Shown here one piece after another: positions 32,378-41,681 of a stretch of DNA of 64,000 nt; within the stretch, counting starts at the first letter, position 1, and every line of letters starts with the position of its first letter. Source of the stretch: an uncultured Flammeovirgaceae bacterium. Lineage in GTDB: Bacteria > Bacteroidota > Bacteroidia > Cytophagales > Cyclobacteriaceae. The translations under genes were made by a program, and so were the position numbers. Location of the stretch: positions 1 to 64,000 of the forward strand of contig CAKZYA010000057.1 in the NCBI GenBank assembly GCA_937883755.1. Reading direction: 5' to 3'. The notes beneath the pieces are model-generated. The model saw only the letters and a list, made by a program, of their open reading frames with translations, did no database searches and was not told the DNA's origin.

Positions 32378-34798
32378 TTATTCGCTTCTTAAAGATTTTA
32401 CTGGGTTAGCCATTGCGGCTCGGATGGCTTTGGCACCCACTGTGAGCAAGGCAACGGCAAGTACTAGTCCTCCAGCGACCAGAAAGATAAACCACTGAAT
32501 TTGAGTGCTGAACACAAAATTGCTCATATATTCTTTGGCTAGTAAATACGCTAACGGCCAAGCAACTAGATTAGCTATCGCGATAATCTGCAAGTATTCT
32601 CTAAAGAAGAGTTTGAGAATGCTGGAGTTAGAAGAACCTAGCACCTTGCGGATACCGATCTCTTTTCGTCGCTGGTCAGTAGCGAAAGAGGCTAACCCGA
32701 ATAAGCCTAGGCAGGCGATGACCACCGCCAATACTGAAAAGTAGGTGACGATAGACCCTAGCTTTTGCTCGGCCTGATATAACTGGTTTAAGTCATCATC
32801 CAGAAAAGAAAAAGCAAAGGGCTGCTCAGGTGCCATTGCTATCCAGGTATCTTCCAAGTGGCGTAATACTTCTTCCCTTTCCTGAGGGTCAATTCTTACA
32901 AAAACATAGCTATAAAACGGAAATAACGGTGCAAAAAAGGCTCCTGCCGTGGAACGATACAATGGTTCAAAATTAATATCGTCTACTACGCCAATAATTT
33001 GCTTTTCCTGATAATCATCCTCGGGGAATCCCACATTTAGGCGAACGGTCTGACCTATCGGTTCACCTATTAGGTTTAATTCCTTAATAGCTTGACGATT
33101 GATAATAATGGCTTCAGTTGAATCAGTAGTGAAGCGAGGATCAAAATCGCGACCAGCTTCTACTTCGATACCCATCGTCTGTAAATACTCAAAATCAATA
33201 TTGATAGCCGCCATATTAGCTTCTTCCTCCTCGCCCATCTGATCAGATTTAACTTGAGCAATGGGGCGAAGCCCGCCAGGAACACTGAAAGAAGCAGCTG
33301 CGGAGAACACCCCTAGGTGACGTGTCAATTCCTGTTTGAAAGTATTTAGCTGATCGGTAATGGCATTGTCGGTATTCTGGATCACTACTATATGTTCTTT
33401 CTGAAAGCCTAAATCTTTATTTTGGAGATAATCTATCTGGTTATACACCACCCAAGCTCCGATGATCAGAACGATGGATATGGTAAACTGAAATATCACC
33501 AATCCTTTTCGTAACCAGGGTGAACTGTTCATCCCCACAGCTAATTTTCCTTTCAGTACCTCAGCGGGCTTGAAACCAGATAAAAATAGCGCAGGGTAGC
33601 TGCCCGAAACCAAGCCGGTAAACAGAACTACGAGAATCAATCCTAGCCATAGAGTAGTATTCTCACTTAAATTCAGGCTGAGTGCTTTTCCTGAAAGCTG
33701 ATTGAAAGCAGGTAGCAACGTCTGCGCTAATAGAAGTGATACTAAAGTAGCGATCAATACCAGTAAGATAGACTCGCTGAGAAATTGCCCGATAAGCTGA
33801 GCACGCTCAGCCCCCAAAGTCTTTCTTAAACCCACTTCTTTCGCTCGCCGGGCCGAACGAGCCGTAGCTAGATTCATGTAATTGACGATGGCAATAAACA
33901 GCACAAATAGTGCAATAGCTACAAATACATAGACCTGCGTCATGCTGCCGTTAGGCATCAACTCATTAAGTAGGTTGGAATGGAGGTGAATATCAGTAAG
34001 AGGTATTAGCGAAGCTTGCCGCCTTAAATCCTGATCAGTGAGGTGCTGCTTATTGAGCGCATTAATTTGATCAGTTACTTTTGCTAGCGAGGCATTTTCA
34101 TCTAGTAAGAGATAAGTATACCAGCCATCATTATTCCAGGTGGCGGCTAAATCTGCGTCGGGGTTTAACGAAGCAAAAGTCTTATCGGCAATTAGTATAG
34201 TAAAGGTAAGGTGACTATTATTAGGAGGATTTGCTACTACTCCAGCTACTCGATACTCGTTTTCCTGATCATTGGCAAATTGGAATGATTCTCCTACTAT
34301 ATCAGTACGACCGAAATATTTTTGAGCAGTCGCCTCAGTCAAAACCACTGAAAAAGGTTCAGCTAAAGCAGTATTATCATCTCCAGCCAGTAGCGGAAAA
34401 GAGAATATTTTAAAGAATGAGGGAGAAGCTGTGAATACATCCTCTTCTCGATAAAAATCGTCGTCAATCCGAACAATAACTGCACTATTGAACCCGCCAC
34501 CGAAGCGAGAAATTCTTGTGGCTTCTTCCACAGTCGGAATACCTTCCTTTGCTCCCTCAGACAGACCTGATGAGACCGTAGGGTATGAACTCATCCCTTC
34601 GGAAAGGTAGGTGTTATCTACGCGGTAAATCCGATTAGCCCATTCGTGAAAACGGTCGTAGCTAAGTTCGTGCTGAATGTAAAGGTAAATTAGGGTGCAG
34701 GTAGTAATCCCAACGGTTAGCCCTAAGAGATTGATGGCGGAGTAGCCCTTATATTTAAGTAGACTACGCAGGGCGACAGTAAAGTAATTCTTGAGCAT
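32378..34798 (-). CDS. FtsX/MacB-type ABC transporter permease, fourth of tandem set
   Basis: An 806-residue permease using ATG 34798 (MLKNYFTVALRSLLKYKGYS); the frame opens at 34861 but the extra 21 residues do not match its paralogues. Layout as in its neighbours: TM1, MacB-PCD domain, FtsX block (VNYMNLATARSARRAKEVGL), periplasmic part, FtsX block (SFATDQRRKEIGIRKVLGSS), and the end ANPVKSLRSE, identical to the first paralogue of the set. It is the upstream-most gene of the array. A 255-base gap (34799-35053) toward the next gene shows nothing distinctive. Confidence 0.9.
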   Translation of the reverse strand: MLKNYFTVALRSLLKYKGYSAINLLGLTVGITTCTLIYLYIQHELSYDRFHEWANRIYRVDNTYLSEGMSSYPTVSSGLSEGAKEGIPTVEEATRISRFGGGFNSAVIVRIDDDFYREEDVFTASPSFFKIFSFPLLAGDDNTALAEPFSVVLTEATAQKYFGRTDIVGESFQFANDQENEYRVAGVVANPPNNSHLTFTILIADKTFASLNPDADLAATWNNDGWYTYLLLDENASLAKVTDQINALNKQHLTDQDLRRQASLIPLTDIHLHSNLLNELMPNGSMTQVYVFVAIALFVLFIAIVNYMNLATARSARRAKEVGLRKTLGAERAQLIGQFLSESILLVLIATLVSLLLAQTLLPAFNQLSGKALSLNLSENTTLWLGLILVVLFTGLVSGSYPALFLSGFKPAEVLKGKLAVGMNSSPWLRKGLVIFQFTISIVLIIGAWVVYNQIDYLQNKDLGFQKEHIVVIQNTDNAITDQLNTFKQELTRHLGVFSAAASFSVPGGLRPIAQVKSDQMGEEEEANMAAINIDFEYLQTMGIEVEAGRDFDPRFTTDSTEAIIINRQAIKELNLIGEPIGQTVRLNVGFPEDDYQEKQIIGVVDDINFEPLYRSTAGAFFAPLFPFYSYVFVRIDPQEREEVLRHLEDTWIAMAPEQPFAFSFLDDDLNQLYQAEQKLGSIVTYFSVLAVVIACLGLFGLASFATDQRRKEIGIRKVLGSSNSSILKLFFREYLQIIAIANLVAWPLAYLLAKEYMSNFVFSTQIQWFIFLVAGGLVLAVALLTVGAKAIRAAMANPVKSLRSE

Positions 34799-35053
34799 TG
34801 AGCAAGAAGTAAGGTGACCGTATTCTTTCACTGCTAAGTTCAAGATACATGCCACCCTCAAAATGCTCTAGAATCGGCTGATTACCGTGTTTTTCCTAAA
34901 TTTAAGTGTACGCTGTCGAGCAAAAACGTTCGATTATGAACACTGATTAATATCAGATACTAGAATAAAACGTGTTTCAATATAGCTTAGAAGTTCAATG
35001 AAGGGAGCAGTATGTCTTATTGCTTTATCACGCCTACGCATTGGTTTCCAACC

Positions 35054-35425
35054 TTAATAATCTTCATTTAATTCAAAGACATATGACTTCCCATCAGCAA
35101 TCACCAAGATATTCTTACTCCCCTCCTCTTTTACGACCGAGTCCTGAAGGTTAATCAACTTGTGAAAATATTCCGGTTTGTATTGATCGTTTTTAATAGG
35201 TCTTATCATTCGCCGAACAGTAGAATCAACCTGAATATAGGTATGTTTATGATGTACTACAAAATCTGTAATTACACCGTCTAGGCTATTCAGCCTAGTT
35301 AAAAGAGGGTATTCTCTTTCCATTTTTGAATAGTAATAATCACTAGCGAGCATAACTGACCCTAAGATCGTCAGTAAAACAGCTGCTGAGCCGTAAATGA
35401 GAAAATAGTCCCAAAATGATTTCAT
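35054..35425 (-). CDS. small single-TM hypothetical protein
   Basis: A 123-residue protein I do not recognise. Residues about 8-27 (YFLIYGSAAVLLTILGSVML) form one TM helix or uncleaved signal; the rest is a small periplasmic domain (SLDGVITDFVVHHKHTYIQV, DGKSYVFELNEDY) that might be a beta-barrel-like OB fold, but I have no family match. It stands alone. Confidence 0.6.
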   Translation of the reverse strand: MKSFWDYFLIYGSAAVLLTILGSVMLASDYYYSKMEREYPLLTRLNSLDGVITDFVVHHKHTYIQVDSTVRRMIRPIKNDQYKPEYFHKLINLQDSVVKEEGSKNILVIADGKSYVFELNEDY

Positions 35426-35499
35426 AGATTCTTTTTTAACGAAAACAGCAAATTGACCTGAAATTTAGTATACTATTTTGGTTGTCGAGTGGTAGGATA

Positions 35500-36831
35500 C
35501 TACACCGATAGCTCCCAACCATTATGATACTGGGCTTGTACCATTTTTTGCGCTTCGGCATCGTCTTTAAATGCATAGGAATCCGAGTCCCAGTAAACTT
35601 TGCGGCCTAGTCGGTACGAGATATTTCCTAGATGGGCCACTACGGCTACATGGCTACCAATTTCAATGGGGCAGATAGGCTGCTCTCGAGTCTTGATGCT
35701 ATTGATAAAATCCACTGCGTGGGCATCCCGAGGATTACCTCGACGAGGCTGATAAGGCATTTTTTCCATCACGTAGCGAGAGCTTCCGTCTTCAGCGCGT
35801 TCGGTAACTGGAATAATCTCCCAGCCCCTGCGGTCAATAATCATACGGCCCTGTTCTCCTACAAACTCAATACCGTGATCCTTGTCGTAAGGCCCTTTTG
35901 GGTTGATCATATTGTGTTCCCAAACCATCACAAAGTCATCAAACTCGTACACAGCATTCATGGTATCAGGAGTTTCCATATCGCTACCCGGATCGGCAAA
36001 CTTTCCACCCGAAGCCATTACGGATTTGGGAGCAGTAGCACCCATGCCCAACAGCACCATATCAATCAAGTGAACGCCCCAGTCAGTCATTTTGCCTCCA
36101 GCATAGTCCCAATACCATCGGAATGAGCCGTGAAAGCGATTTTCGTTGAATGGTCGCTCGGGTGCTGGCCCTAACCACATTTTGTAGTCTACCTCCGGTG
36201 GAGTGGCTATGTCCGGTTTAGGCTGTACAATACGACTAGGGCCACTGTGGTTCCACGCGCGCACAAAGTTTACTCGCCCGATTTTCCCGTCCCGGATCAG
36301 TTTCATGGCTGGTTGCCAGTGGTCGCTGCTCCGTTGCTGCTGACCTACTTGCACAATGCGGTTGTGCTTCTTGACGGCGTCAGCCATCACCTGACATTCT
36401 TCAATAGAATTGGCCAGTGGCTTTTCTACGTACACGTCCAATCCAGCTTCACAAGCCTGAATGGTTTGTATAGCGTGCCAGTGGTCAGGTGTGCCCAGAA
36501 TCACCGCATCCAAATCAGGGCGTTCGTATAGTTTACGAAAGTCGGTATAGGTTTCCGGGCGGTTACCCGCCATTTTCTCTACATCGCTTACACGCTTGTC
36601 CAACTCTCGTTGGTCTACATCGCAGAGCGCAACACAGTTAACCCCTGGTATTTGCAAGTGCGAGCGGAGATTAGCCCAACCAATATTACGCACGCCTACC
36701 ACCGCAATATTTACCTGATCGCTAGGAGCTAGTTTAGAGCGATTTTGGGCATTGAGTACAGTAGGAGCGGCTAAAGCAGCGGCAGTACCTCCGCCTATTT
36801 TAGTTAAAAAGTTTCTTCGAGATGAGTTCAT
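35500..36831 (-). CDS. Gfo/Idh/MocA family oxidoreductase, Tat-exported
   Basis: A 443-residue NAD(P)-dependent oxidoreductase. The N-terminus (SSRRNFLTKIGGGTAAALAA) is a twin-arginine signal, so the enzyme is exported folded with cofactor. A Rossmann domain follows (VNIAVVGVRNIGWANLRSHL, ALCDVDQRELDKRVSD), then the conserved VYVEKPLANSIEECQVMADA block with the EKP motif and a C-terminal Gfo/Idh/MocA domain with GGKMTDWGVHLIDMVLLGMG. Many such Bacteroidota proteins act on sugar derivatives; substrate unknown. It is transcribed alone and lies divergent from the universal stress gene, with a 238-base gap showing no clear feature. Confidence 0.9.
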   Translation of the reverse strand: MNSSRRNFLTKIGGGTAAALAAPTVLNAQNRSKLAPSDQVNIAVVGVRNIGWANLRSHLQIPGVNCVALCDVDQRELDKRVSDVEKMAGNRPETYTDFRKLYERPDLDAVILGTPDHWHAIQTIQACEAGLDVYVEKPLANSIEECQVMADAVKKHNRIVQVGQQQRSSDHWQPAMKLIRDGKIGRVNFVRAWNHSGPSRIVQPKPDIATPPEVDYKMWLGPAPERPFNENRFHGSFRWYWDYAGGKMTDWGVHLIDMVLLGMGATAPKSVMASGGKFADPGSDMETPDTMNAVYEFDDFVMVWEHNMINPKGPYDKDHGIEFVGEQGRMIIDRRGWEIIPVTERAEDGSSRYVMEKMPYQPRRGNPRDAHAVDFINSIKTREQPICPIEIGSHVAVVAHLGNISYRLGRKVYWDSDSYAFKDDAEAQKMVQAQYHNGWELSV

Positions 36832-37069
36832 ATGTTAGGTTGTTTTACTAAAGATTTAAAATACAAAATTGAGTTTTAAAATCCATTTTTGTACAATCAA
36901 AGTATTGGATTTAGCTGACTTAACTTATAGAGTCAAAGCGCAAAAGGAATAGTAGCTACAAATCCAGAAAGTATTTGATATTTCTTTTTAGGATTGTTGT
37001 TAGACAGCATTATTCCTAATTTAGGCATTGTGATAGTCTGCCTATCTTACAACCTACAACTTTTTTCGT

Positions 37070-37987
37070 ATGTATGAATTAAAACGCCTCGTAGTCTTTG
37101 TAAGCCTGACTGATCTGGACGAAGAAGTGGTTCGTTACGCTTCTATTGTCAGTCGGATTATGAGTGCTGACTCGGTTTACTTTGTTCACGTTGCAGGATC
37201 ACTTGACCTACCCAATGATCTGAAGGAGGAATACCGTAGTGTATTAGCTCCGGTAGACGAAACCATCAAGCACGAAATACAACATTTGATAGACCAATAC
37301 TTTCCTCATCCGGAAAGTACTCAAGTAGCGATTGATGTATTACAGGGCAAACCCACCGATGAACTGATCCGCTACGGAAGGCAAAAAGATGCTGACCTGA
37401 TTATTCTGGGCAAGCCCGATGGCCCACCCCGAAAACCAAAACTTAGTAAAGTAGCTGAGATCAGTGCCTGCTCAGTGCTTTTTGTTCCGAAAGCTGCTGA
37501 TATAAAAATTGATAAGATTGCTGTAGCCATCGATTTTTCAGATCACGCAAAGATGGCATTATCCCAGGCAATTAAATTTACTGAAGAGGGTGAAAACGTA
37601 ACTATCTACGGCCACCACGTTTATCAGATACCTCAGGGATACTCCAAGACGGGCAAAAGCCTGGAAGAATTTGGGCAAATTATGGAAGAGAATGCTAAGA
37701 AAGAGTCTAAGAAGTTTTTCCAGAATCATAACCTGGATGAAAATATTTGTGAGATGCGTTACCAACTCAGTGAAGACAATAAGATTGATGATGAACTTTT
37801 TAGATTTGCTCGCCAGAAGAATGTCGATCTGTTAATTGTTGGCTCCCGGGGTAGAACAGCTGCCGCCTCTATATTGCTGGGTAGCGTGGCCGAGCGATTG
37901 CTTCAGTATCAAGCTAATATTCCGTTGTTTATCGTGAAAGAGAAAAACAGTAATATGAGTTTTTTCGAGGCGTTATTTAATATCTAA
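37070..37987 (+). CDS. tandem universal stress protein
   Basis: A 305-residue cytosolic protein of two UspA domains, about residues 1-145 and 148-300. The second keeps the ATP-binding pattern (LLIVGSRGRTAAASILLGSV, G-x-x-G with a later G-S); the first has a reduced version (LIILGKPDGPPRKPKLSKVA), so only one half may bind ATP. Family members respond to stress and starvation. It is expressed alone, 268 bases before dnaB. Confidence 0.9.
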   Translation: MYELKRLVVFVSLTDLDEEVVRYASIVSRIMSADSVYFVHVAGSLDLPNDLKEEYRSVLAPVDETIKHEIQHLIDQYFPHPESTQVAIDVLQGKPTDELIRYGRQKDADLIILGKPDGPPRKPKLSKVAEISACSVLFVPKAADIKIDKIAVAIDFSDHAKMALSQAIKFTEEGENVTIYGHHVYQIPQGYSKTGKSLEEFGQIMEENAKKESKKFFQNHNLDENICEMRYQLSEDNKIDDELFRFARQKNVDLLIVGSRGRTAAASILLGSVAERLLQYQANIPLFIVKEKNSNMSFFEALFNI

Positions 37988-38255
37988 TTTTGTAATGTCC
38001 TGATAATCAGAAAATCGCTATGTCCTAGTGTAACTATTGCTTTACATAGGCAATTCTTCCCGTAATTTTAGTTGCTGTATCTGATCAATTTTAGGCCAAC
38101 TTTTTAGTATGTTTGCCTCCCTCGATTCTTAACCAAGATTCAAAATCTTAAAGTTTAAAAGTCGTTGGGAGCTTAGGGTATTTTTTCTAACTTATGAAAT
38201 TACCGTAGTAACGGAATTCATAACGTAAGCAAATTTATAACTACTACCAATATTT

Positions 38256-40889
38256 ATGGATACGGCTAAACAGAGCAGCGGGCAATTCCGGTCTGGCGAT
38301 TACACTCGCAACCGAATGCGGAAAATACTGGAAAGTAGCGCGGCTAAAATTCAGCCACAAGCGGTTGATTTAGAAGAAGCCGTATTAGGAGCCTTGATGT
38401 TGGAGAAGGATGCCCTTACCACGGTAATTGAGATCTTGCAACCCGAGAGCTTCTATCGTGAAGCTAATCAGGAAATTTACAAAGCTATACTCGCCCTTTT
38501 TGATAAATCAGAGCCAGTTGATATTCTCACCGTAACTGATCAGCTTCGTAAGAATGGAACCTTAGAGTTAGCGGGCGGGGCGTTTCACGTCAGCGGGCTA
38601 ACCCAGCGAGTAAGCTCGGCAGCTAATATTGAGTATCATGCTCGCATTGTTTCTGAAATGGCTATCAAGCGAGAGTTAATTACCATTGCAGCCGAAATTC
38701 AGCAGGAAGCTTACGAGGACACTACTGATACATTCTCGTTGCTTGACAAGATGGAACAGCGCATTTTTAGCGTGTCCGAAGCTAATATTCGGAAGAACTA
38801 CGCCGATATGCGCTCAATGATGCGCGAAGCAATTGGCGAACTAGAAGCCAAGAAGTCCCGCAAAGATGGACTAACCGGAGTACCTACCGGATTCACTGTT
38901 CTGGATCGTTTAACTTCTGGTTGGCAAAAGTCAGATTTGGTAATTATTGCGGCGAGGCCAGGCATGGGTAAGTGTCTGGGTAAAGGAACCAAAGTAGTAA
39001 TGTACGATGGTACGCTGAAAAAAGTGGAAGATGTAGCAGCAGGCGATTTGCTTATGGGAAATGATTCAACCCCGCGCAAAGTGCTGTCTATTGCTCGTGG
39101 CAGAGAAAAGATGTACTGGATACGTCAGAATAAAGGCATAGATTACAGAGTTAATGAAAGTCATATTCTATCACTGAAGCGTAGCCGGACAGAAGGCCCT
39201 CACACAAATGGTGACATGCTGAATATTTCGGTGCGAGATTATCTTCAAAAATCTGACAAGTTTAAATCTAACTACAAAGGCTATAAAGTCGGGATTGAGT
39301 TTCCAGAACAAGAAGTTACGATAGATCCTTATTTTTTAGGTGTTTGGTTAGGTGACGGCGATACCAATAGCCCGAGGATAACTACCGAAGACAAGGAAAT
39401 CATAGAGAGTTTAGAGAGCTATGCCACAGAACTCTGCGAAGCGGGGCTTCAGGCGACTGTCAGTACTTATGACTATAAAGATCGATGTAATCAGTACGCT
39501 ATTACTAAAGGTTATCAGGGAAGAGACAATATAGTGACTTTGAAATCGCAACTACGCGAATTGGGTGTGTTAGGTAACAAGCATATTCCTCATCAATACA
39601 TTACAAATTCCTCATCTAATCGACTACAATTACTTGCTGGTTTGATTGATAGCGATGGACACTACCTTGAGCAATCTAACGGATATGAAATTACTCAAAC
39701 AAGAAGGCAATTAGCTCATCAGATTAAATATCTATGCGATACTCTAGGCTTCAGAACATCTATTCGTAAAAAGAAAGCATCCATTAGCAGTGTAGGATAC
39801 GAATCTGAAGTTTACCGAGTACGAGTTTATGGTGATATTCAGAAAATCCCGGTTCGCATACCCCGCAAGAAAGCTAAAGCCTGGAAAAGTCCGGTAAACT
39901 GGCAAGTAACTGGTATCAAAGTAGAGTATGATAGAGTAGACGATTATTACGGATTTGAAATTGACGGAAATCGCCTCTTCCTATTGGAAGATATGACCGT
40001 GACCCACAATACGGCCTTCATTCTCTCTGCGCTGCGAAATGCTTCAGTTGATTTTGGTCATGCGGTAGCTATTTTTTCACTGGAAATGTCATCGGTGCAG
40101 CTCGTTAATCGTCTGATTAGTGCTGAAGCTGAACTGGAAAGCGAGAAGATTAAGAAAGGTAATCTGCTCGACCACGAGTGGCAGCAGTTGTACAGCAAAA
40201 CTGCGGCCTTGACCGAAGCGCCTATCTTCATTGACGATACTCCGGCTTTATCTATCCGAGAGTTGCGCTCCAAATGTCGTCGCCTTAAAGCTCAGAGCGA
40301 TATTCAACTGATTGTGGTGGACTATCTTCAGTTGATGTCGGGTGATGCTTCTAAAAATAGTGGGGGAAATCGTGAGCAGGAAATTGCCTCCATTTCTCGG
40401 GCCATGAAGAACTTAGCTAAAGAATTGAACGTGCCAGTGATTGCCCTTTCTCAATTGAGTCGGGCAGTAGAAACCCGCGGAGGTGATAAGCGACCACAGT
40501 TATCTGACCTTCGGGAATCAGGATCAATTGAGCAGGATGCAGATATGGTAATCTTCCTGTACCGACCTGAATACTATGGTCTTACGGAAAATGAAGAAGG
40601 GCAATCGGTACAAGGAGTAGGAGAAGTAATGATTGCCAAACACCGGAATGGTGCATTAGATACGGTCAATCTGAAGTTTATCGGAAAATACACTCGCTTT
40701 ACTAATCTTGATGATCCAATGGGCAACACCAACTACGGAAGTTCACTGGTCAGTGCCAGTGGTGGTCAGGAATTTAATGATTCGTCGAATATTATTACCT
40801 ATACCAGCAAGGCTAATAATCCCGATTTTAAGAAACCCGATGGCAATGGTTCTCCAGATTCACCTTCCGGAGAAAATCCGCCGTTCTAA
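38256..40889 (+). CDS. dnaB: replicative DNA helicase DnaB with intein in the Walker A motif
   Basis: An 877-residue precursor. The extein (531 residues after removal) is a normal DnaB: N-terminal primase-interaction domain (VDLEEAVLGALMLEKDALTT), then the RecA-like helicase with Walker A RPGMGK/TAF, AIFSLEMSSVQLVNRL, Walker B VVDYLQLM, and the hexamer motif LRESGSIEQDADMVIFLYRP. A 346-residue intein is inserted between Lys239 and Thr586, splitting the P-loop Lys from its Thr, so the uncut protein should be inactive. It unwinds DNA ahead of the replication fork. The C-terminal tail (SPDSPSGENPPF) is low complexity. Confidence 0.97.
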   Translation: MDTAKQSSGQFRSGDYTRNRMRKILESSAAKIQPQAVDLEEAVLGALMLEKDALTTVIEILQPESFYREANQEIYKAILALFDKSEPVDILTVTDQLRKNGTLELAGGAFHVSGLTQRVSSAANIEYHARIVSEMAIKRELITIAAEIQQEAYEDTTDTFSLLDKMEQRIFSVSEANIRKNYADMRSMMREAIGELEAKKSRKDGLTGVPTGFTVLDRLTSGWQKSDLVIIAARPGMGKCLGKGTKVVMYDGTLKKVEDVAAGDLLMGNDSTPRKVLSIARGREKMYWIRQNKGIDYRVNESHILSLKRSRTEGPHTNGDMLNISVRDYLQKSDKFKSNYKGYKVGIEFPEQEVTIDPYFLGVWLGDGDTNSPRITTEDKEIIESLESYATELCEAGLQATVSTYDYKDRCNQYAITKGYQGRDNIVTLKSQLRELGVLGNKHIPHQYITNSSSNRLQLLAGLIDSDGHYLEQSNGYEITQTRRQLAHQIKYLCDTLGFRTSIRKKKASISSVGYESEVYRVRVYGDIQKIPVRIPRKKAKAWKSPVNWQVTGIKVEYDRVDDYYGFEIDGNRLFLLEDMTVTHNTAFILSALRNASVDFGHAVAIFSLEMSSVQLVNRLISAEAELESEKIKKGNLLDHEWQQLYSKTAALTEAPIFIDDTPALSIRELRSKCRRLKAQSDIQLIVVDYLQLMSGDASKNSGGNREQEIASISRAMKNLAKELNVPVIALSQLSRAVETRGGDKRPQLSDLRESGSIEQDADMVIFLYRPEYYGLTENEEGQSVQGVGEVMIAKHRNGALDTVNLKFIGKYTRFTNLDDPMGNTNYGSSLVSASGGQEFNDSSNIITYTSKANNPDFKKPDGNGSPDSPSGENPPF
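38973..40010 (+). other. intein with LAGLIDADG homing endonuclease in DnaB
   Basis: Codons for Cys240 to Asn585 of the DnaB precursor form an intein of 346 residues. Block A begins CLGKGTKVVMYDGTLKKVED; block B is RVNESHILSL (the usual TxxH Thr is replaced, His kept). Endonuclease motifs are FLGVWLGDGD and LLAGLIDSDGHY, the two LAGLIDADG helices. Block F is DYYGFEIDGNRLFLL and block G is TVTHN. Extein Thr586 is the +1 nucleophile. All splice-site residues (Cys1, His-Asn, Thr+1) are present, so splicing should work; homing activity is inferred from intact LAGLIDADG motifs with Asp residues. Confidence 0.92.
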
Positions 40890-40898
40890 TATTTGATT

Positions 40899-41540
40899 AT
40901 GAGTAACTCTATCGCCGATATGCGACAGGAATACACTCGGCAATCGCTCGATATTTCCGATGTTTCTCCTGATCCTATTCAGCAGTTTAACCAGTGGTTC
41001 GAAGAAGCTAAGAATGCTCAACTACCTGAGCCTAATGCCATGCATCTGGCAACGGCATCGGTTGATGGGAGACCTTCGGGGCGTATTGTACTGCTTAAGG
41101 GGATAGAAAACAGACAGTTTCTCTTCTACACCAACTACCAGAGTCAGAAAGGCCAGCAAATAGCTGAGAATCCGCAGGCGGCATTGACCTTTTTCTGGGG
41201 TGAACTAGAACGACAGGTGCGTATTGAAGGAAGTATTGCAAAAGTAGATGAGTCCACCTCAACTGAGTACTTTCACAGCCGTCCGCGGGGTAGTCAGATC
41301 GGAGCTTGGGTTTCACCCCAGAGTCAAGCTATTGAGAATCGCGAAGTACTCAGCAATCGAGAAACCCAGTTCACTAAGCAGTATGCTGAGCAAGAAGTGC
41401 CCAAGCCCCAGCATTGGGGAGGCTATGCTGTTACCCCCCATTTGGTTGAGTTCTGGCAGGGGCGTCCCAGCCGATTGCACGATCGTATTCTCTATCAACT
41501 CGAGCGAGACAGGTGGAAAATTCATCGTCTAGCACCTTGA
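40899..41540 (+). CDS. pdxH: pyridoxamine 5'-phosphate oxidase
   Basis: A 213-residue FMN-dependent oxidase that makes pyridoxal 5'-phosphate from PNP or PMP. It matches PdxH throughout: MRQEYTRQSLDISDVSPDPI, FMN-binding GRIVLLKGIENRQFLFYTNY, ALTFFWGELERQVRIEG, RPRGSQIGAWVSPQSQ and the C-terminal PdxH dimerisation end WGGYAVTPHLVEFWQGRPSR then RLHDRILY. The ATG at 40899 starts 9 bases after the dnaB stop. Next downstream is the argD-like aminotransferase, a PLP enzyme, but that link may be chance. Confidence 0.95.
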   Translation: MSNSIADMRQEYTRQSLDISDVSPDPIQQFNQWFEEAKNAQLPEPNAMHLATASVDGRPSGRIVLLKGIENRQFLFYTNYQSQKGQQIAENPQAALTFFWGELERQVRIEGSIAKVDESTSTEYFHSRPRGSQIGAWVSPQSQAIENREVLSNRETQFTKQYAEQEVPKPQHWGGYAVTPHLVEFWQGRPSRLHDRILYQLERDRWKIHRLAP

Positions 41541-41542
41541 TT

Positions 41543-41610
41543 TTTGGGAATTAGGGATTGGGTGTTAGGCATTAGATTATAAAGTAATCTAACTGCGAAT
41601 CCCAACCTTG
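41543..41610. repeat. intergenic word-like tract with hairpin (AATTAGGGATTGGG type)
   Basis: After pdxH, the words GGGAATTAGGGATTGGG and TTAGGCATTAG are followed by a perfect hairpin, TTAGATTA (41572-41579) with TAATCTAA (41585-41592), and then GAATCCCAACC, partly complementary to the first words. It resembles the tract at 12244-12338 in the opposite sense. It may double as a terminator for pdxH. Confidence 0.4.
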
Positions 41611-41681
41611 TAAGAAAGTCTTTTAAGGCAAAATTTCAGTAATTTGCCTTTCTAATCTTTAATACCCAACCCCAAATAACT

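Noticed and set aside
32378-34798. Reading the permease array as recent tandem duplication
   Set aside because: The four proteins align in plan but differ strongly in their periplasmic domains, so they are old paralogues rather than fresh copies.
24276-34798. Antiparallel long open frames opposite the permease genes as real genes
   Set aside because: They follow the codon pattern of the permeases on the other strand and encode no recognisable or compositionally normal proteins.
38256-40889. DnaB with two inteins
   Set aside because: The other common insertion site (RESG/SIEQDAD) is uninterrupted; only the P-loop site is occupied.
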